DNA of 8,568 nt from Pseudomonadota bacterium (GTDB lineage Bacteria; Pseudomonadota; Alphaproteobacteria; Rhizobiales; Xanthobacteraceae), in the NCBI GenBank assembly GCA_023405565.1, contig JAEXXW010000237.1:1-8568 (forward strand), in the 5' to 3' direction. How positions within the stretch are numbered: position 1 is the stretch's first letter; every line of letters starts with the position of its first letter. A program made the position numbers and the translations under genes. Positions 6,138 through 8,568 of this stretch are shown here, piece by piece. Under the pieces are notes generated by a model. It saw nothing but the letters and a program-made list of their open reading frames with translations, ran no database searches and was not told the origin of the DNA.

Positions 6138-6196
6138 TTGCCCACCCCACATGTGGGGAACGATGTGGGCAAATGCCCACAACCAATATGATATTG
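6138..6196. promoter_or_regulatory. Cluster of palindromes, putative operator
   Basis: Three exact inverted repeats lie side by side: CCCCACATGTGGGG (6145-6158), TGTGGGCA-AA-TGCCCACA (6164-6181) and CAATAT-G-ATATTG (6184-6196). The half-site TGCCCAC occurs at 6139-6145, 6174-6180 and inverted at 6165-6171, so the first copy can also pair with the inverted one. They lie about 90-150 bp upstream of the methyltransferase start. The density of exact dyads suggests a regulator binding site; the HTH-like end of the methyltransferase itself is one candidate binder (inference). Confidence 0.55.
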
Positions 6197-6261
6197 ATTT
6201 TACTTGATAAAATTAGTTTTAGATCAAACTGAAAGCCATCGACTTGGCGAAACCGCGCCAG

Positions 6262-6315
6262 GACTTATGCAGGCGCCTGGTTTCTGCCCACTCCGGTAAA
6301 GACTTACGCAGGCGC
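6262..6315. repeat. Pair of 15-bp direct repeats upstream of the isomerase gene
   Basis: GACTTATGCAGGCGC (6262-6276) and GACTTACGCAGGCGC (6301-6315) match at 14 of 15 positions, with starts 39 bp apart. A related GACTTGGCG is at 6241-6249. The first copy overlaps the palindrome CAGGCGCCTG (6270-6279), and both are soon followed by GTTTC. Spacing near four helical turns would put both on the same DNA face, so a paired activator site for the downstream isomerase gene is possible. Confidence 0.6.
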
Positions 6316-6378
6316 GTTTCAAGCGCTCTCGCGATCAGCTAGGACCTGTCGGTTCCGTCGTCAGATTCGCGAGGCCGC

Positions 6379-7152
6379 ATGCCCCGTTTCGCCGCCAATA
6401 TCGCCTATCTTTTTTCCGAACATGCATTGATCGACCGGCCTGCAGCGGCCAACGCCTGTGGCTTCGCAGCCGTCGAAGCCCAGTTTCCCTACGAGACGCC
6501 GGCGGAAGCGCTGCATGCTCGTATCAAGCAACACAAGCTGACCATGCTTGGCATCAACACCGAACGCGGTGGCGAAGGCCAGTTCGGGTTGGCTGCTGTG
6601 CCGAACCGCGAACACGATTTCGATATGCTCTTTGCGCAGGCTCTCGATTACATCGTGGCCGTTGGTGGCAATGCGATCCATTGCCTTGCCGGCCTTGTGG
6701 CAGATGATCAGCGTGCAGCCGCCGAACGCACTTTCGTCGAAAATCTCACGCGCGCTGCGGATTACGCGGCGGAGAAAAACATCACGTTGCTGATCGAGCC
6801 GATCAACAACCGCGACCGGCCGGGTTATTTTCTCAATCACTGCGAACATGCCGCCGATATCATCACCAAGATCGGCAAGCCGAATATCAGGATCCAGTTC
6901 GATTTTTATCACGCACAGATCATGGGGGGCGATCTGATCCAGCGTTTCGAGAGGCATCTGCCGCTGATTGGCCATGTGCAGATCGCCGCCGTCCCGTCTC
7001 GCCACGAGCCGGACGAAGGCGAGGTCTGCTATCCGGAGATCTACAAGGCGCTCGATGCCCTCGGCTATCGTGGCTGGATCGCGGGCGAGTATTTCCCGCG
7101 CGGCCGCACCGAAGACGGCCTTTCCTGGCTGAAAACCGCGCAAAACCGCTGA
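6379..7152 (+). CDS. hyi: Hydroxypyruvate isomerase family protein (TIM barrel)
   Basis: A 257-aa xylose-isomerase-like TIM barrel, matching the usual length (about 258 aa) of the hydroxypyruvate isomerase (Hyi) family, which interconverts hydroxypyruvate and tartronate semialdehyde in glyoxylate metabolism. Visible signatures: N-terminal 'FAANIAYLF', 'GFAAVEAQFPY' (28-38), 'LIEPINNRDRPGYFL' (138-152) with the predicted catalytic and metal-binding Glu140, FDFYH (174-178) with Asp175 and His178, GHVQIA (198-203), and GEYFP (236-240) with the second catalytic Glu237. All expected active-site residues are present. ATG 6379 is preceded by GAGG at close spacing. The related OtnI (2-oxo-tetronate isomerase) is hard to tell apart by motif. 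No tartronate semialdehyde reductase or glyoxylate carboligase gene is in the window. Confidence 0.88.
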   Translation: MPRFAANIAYLFSEHALIDRPAAANACGFAAVEAQFPYETPAEALHARIKQHKLTMLGINTERGGEGQFGLAAVPNREHDFDMLFAQALDYIVAVGGNAIHCLAGLVADDQRAAAERTFVENLTRAADYAAEKNITLLIEPINNRDRPGYFLNHCEHAADIITKIGKPNIRIQFDFYHAQIMGGDLIQRFERHLPLIGHVQIAAVPSRHEPDEGEVCYPEIYKALDALGYRGWIAGEYFPRGRTEDGLSWLKTAQNR

Positions 7153-7198
7153 ATTTCCAAGCTTTCTTTTGCCATCCGCGATTGCTAAAATTCAGTTT

Positions 7199-7765
7199 AT
7201 GTGGGGAAGAAAAAATAAACCGGTTTCCTCCGCTGACGCGGGCGGGAATGGCCATGCGCAGCCTTTGAAAGAGGCACTGCGGCAGGTCCGGATCGAGGCG
7301 GCTGAACGCACCGGCATCGTTGTCGAGATGCGGGACGCCGAGGCCGTGCGTCTCGAGCTGCTCAACGATGCGCTGGACCCGGTCTTTCAGGAAATCCCGG
7401 CGGACGTGGAAATTTTCGATCGCGGCGTCAGCCGTGGCGACGTGCCGAGGCTCTGGATCGACGTCATCACCTACGTGATCATGGGGCGCGACAAGCGTAC
7501 CTATCGTCTCGTGCAGGACACGCGCTATGGCCGCAAGATCCTGTGCGAGTCAGGCGACATTCAGCAGACCGCAAAGGCGATCACCCGCTACATCGCCGGC
7601 CGCCTGATCGAGCGGGAGCGCGCGCTGTCGGAAGATGTATCCCGGCCACAGGCCAAGCCCCGGCGGGGCGGCTGGTTCTGGCGTGCGGTCGCGGCGTTCG
7701 TTCTGGGCTTCGTCGGCGGCATCGCCGCGCTGATCCTTGTGGCGATGCTGCAGAATGGCGGCTGA
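7199..7765 (+). CDS. Small tail-anchored membrane protein of unknown function
   Basis: A 188-aa protein from ATG 7199 (MWGRKNKPVSS...), 46 bp after the isomerase stop on the same strand. I do not recognise the family. A basic N-terminus and a charged linker lead to a predicted alpha/beta soluble part (about 20-140), including 'IVVEMRDAEAVRLELLNDAL' shown by residues 40-59 and 'DKRTYRLVQDTRYGRKIL' at 98-115. A helix rich in Arg/Glu (121-145) follows, then a basic PRRGGWFWR (154-162) and one hydrophobic helix (about 163-184), ending in QNGG. This is a C-terminal anchor with the soluble part facing the cytoplasm by the positive-inside rule. No signal peptide is seen. A TTG start at 7169 is possible, but ATG is preferred; neither has a clear Shine-Dalgarno. 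Confidence 0.75.
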   Translation: MWGRKNKPVSSADAGGNGHAQPLKEALRQVRIEAAERTGIVVEMRDAEAVRLELLNDALDPVFQEIPADVEIFDRGVSRGDVPRLWIDVITYVIMGRDKRTYRLVQDTRYGRKILCESGDIQQTAKAITRYIAGRLIERERALSEDVSRPQAKPRRGGWFWRAVAAFVLGFVGGIAALILVAMLQNGG

Positions 7766-7804
7766 TGGCTGCTATCGCGATTATCCGAGTTTCTCGAACC
7801 AGCC

Positions 7805-8568
7805 TCACACCATCAATTCGCGTCGGCTTAACTCCTCAATGACATCGCTGCCCTTGTGAAAGCCGCGCGTCAGCGCGTTGCAACTCCAGCCATTCCCGCG
7901 CTTGGCGATCGCATAAAGGTTATAGCCGGCCAGATCGCCCTCGCCACCAAAGGCTGAGGCCGAGGGTACACCGACGGCCGGAATTTTTGCCGAAGGGCCA
8001 TCCAGGTAAACAACAGAATGGATGTGATCGTGGCCATGCAGCACCAGCTCGGCGCCGTGCTTGCGCAGCACCTCGCGGAACTTCGACGCATCGATCAATC
8101 GTTTGAAGCGGTGCTGCGGCTTGGTGATCGGCGGATGGTGAATCAGGATCACACGAAACAAGCCATCGGCGGCGAGCTTCTCGAGGATCTCGGGCAGCGC
8201 GTGAAGCTGCGGTGCGCCGATCTTGCCAGTGGCCATGAACGGCGCCGTCGTCACCGCGCTGGATAGCCCGATCAATGCGACATCGCCGCGGCGGCGCACG
8301 AACGGAAACTGGTCCGGCCCCGTGGCGTCGCCCTTCATGAAATCGCCCCAGTGGGAATGCCACTCGCGCGCGGCCTTGCGCACATAGGCGTCGTGATTGC
8401 CAGGCACGAAGGTCACATCATGGGCCGGCCCGACCGTGTCGAGCCACACGCGCGAGGGGGCAAACTCGCCCGGCAACGCCAGATTGAGGATATCGCCGGT
8501 TACAGCGATATGGTTTGGGTGATGGGCCTTCAGGTCCGAGACGATGCGTGACAGCACCTCGCCGCGGT
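7805..8568 (-). CDS. Metallophosphoesterase (calcineurin-like), N-terminus cut off
   Basis: The gene runs off the right edge. About 253 residues are visible, and the N-terminus, with the expected first metal motif (D-x-H), lies outside the window. Visible motifs, counted from the GTG codon at 8557-8555: 'AVTGDILN' (18-25), GNHD (53-56), 'ILIHHPP' (137-143) and GHDH (175-178). These are the remaining dinuclear metal ligands of the calcineurin-like phosphoesterase fold, of the CpdA / cyclic-nucleotide phosphodiesterase-like branch. The frame stays open upstream of that GTG, with codons for Arg-Gly-Glu, so it is internal and not the real start. The gene converges on the tail-anchored gene with a 39-bp gap and no strong terminator. 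The substrate is unknown; cyclic nucleotides or phosphodiesters are typical of the family. Confidence 0.92.
   Translation of the reverse strand, partial: RGEVLSRIVSDLKAHHPNHIAVTGDILNLALPGEFAPSRVWLDTVGPAHDVTFVPGNHDAYVRKAAREWHSHWGDFMKGDATGPDQFPFVRRRGDVALIGLSSAVTTAPFMATGKIGAPQLHALPEILEKLAADGLFRVILIHHPPITKPQHRFKRLIDASKFREVLRKHGAELVLHGHDHIHSVVYLDGPSAKIPAVGVPSASAFGGEGDLAGYNLYAIAKRGNGWSCNALTRGFHKGSDVIEELSRRELMV

Larger units (their letters stand above)
6049..6378. promoter_or_regulatory. Divergent regulatory region, methyltransferase operon / isomerase
   Basis: These 330 bp separate two divergent genes and hold no ORF of note. The part next to the methyltransferase gene carries exact palindromes (6138-6196). 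The middle (6181-6230) is strikingly AT-rich against its surroundings and is the likely place for promoters. On the minus strand TTGATC (6227-6222) and TAAAAT (6202-6197) resemble -35 and -10 boxes but are 19 nt apart. The part next to the isomerase gene has a direct repeat (6262-6315). Promoter positions are inferred. Confidence 0.5.

Noticed and set aside
6100..6150. A tRNA-like 3' half on the minus strand (GAGTTCGATCC with a nearby CCGGTTGTAACCGG hairpin).
   Set aside because: The T stem pairs badly with a 7-nt loop, the anticodon-like hairpin has an even loop, and there is no acceptor stem or D arm.
6204..6227. An FNR/FixK-like TTGAT...ATCAA box.
   Set aside because: The half-sites are separated by 14 nt instead of 4, so it is not a canonical site.
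6361..7143. A 260-codon minus-strand ORF covering the isomerase gene.
   Set aside because: It mirrors the isomerase coding strand; the plus-strand product carries all active-site motifs.
7766..7804. A terminator between the convergent tail-anchored and metallophosphoesterase genes.
   Set aside because: Only a 4-bp stem (CGAG-TTT-CTCG, 7786-7796) is visible, with no T-tract.
1..8568. CRISPR array, prophage, integrase or insertion sequence.
   Set aside because: No regularly spaced repeats, transposase or phage structural genes were seen; the repeats present are palindromic REP-like units.

Overview
The window looks like chromosomal DNA of a GC-rich alphaproteobacterium, most likely a Bradyrhizobium / Rhodopseudomonas / Afipia relative. 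This rests on codon use, on the two palindromic intergenic repeat types that are common in that family, and on the gene set; no marker gene was available to test it.

Layout, left to right. (1) 1-58 is the tail of a small GIY-YIG nuclease gene. (2) 59-830 holds no credible gene. It has two long inverted REP-like repeats (88-188 and 707-800) around about 500 bp that is open in several frames but reads as non-coding. (3) 831-3503 is an aromatic-catabolism patch: a SnoaL/NTF2-like gene (minus strand), diverging from a classical SDR dehydrogenase, then a bicupin gentisate 1,2-dioxygenase with a very strong ribosome binding site. The later steps of a gentisate route (maleylpyruvate isomerase, fumarylpyruvate hydrolase) are not in the window. 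(4) 3504-3697 is a convergent spacer with a terminator-like hairpin and a second structured repeat that can fold as a three-way junction. (5) 3698-6048 (minus) is a two-gene operon with a 4-nt ATGA overlap: a 469-aa protein with an N-terminal HTH-like segment followed by a Rossmann SAM-methyltransferase domain, then a MetF-like (methylenetetrahydrofolate reductase family) protein. (6) 6049-6378 is a divergent regulatory region, locally AT-rich, with several exact palindromes and a direct repeat. (7) 6379-7765 (plus) carries a hydroxypyruvate isomerase family TIM-barrel gene and a small protein with a C-terminal membrane anchor. (8) 7805-8568 (minus) is a calcineurin-like metallophosphoesterase cut by the right edge.

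How they may work together. The SnoaL/SDR/dioxygenase group fits ring hydroxylation or side-chain oxidation followed by ring opening. The methyltransferase/MetF-like pair is translationally coupled and so probably acts as one methyl or one-carbon unit; the divergent isomerase, which handles C3 acids linked to glyoxylate and serine metabolism, may share its control region. The most promising under-described items are the HTH-methyltransferase + MetF-like operon with its palindromic upstream region, and the pairing of a GIY-YIG nuclease with a REP-like repeat.
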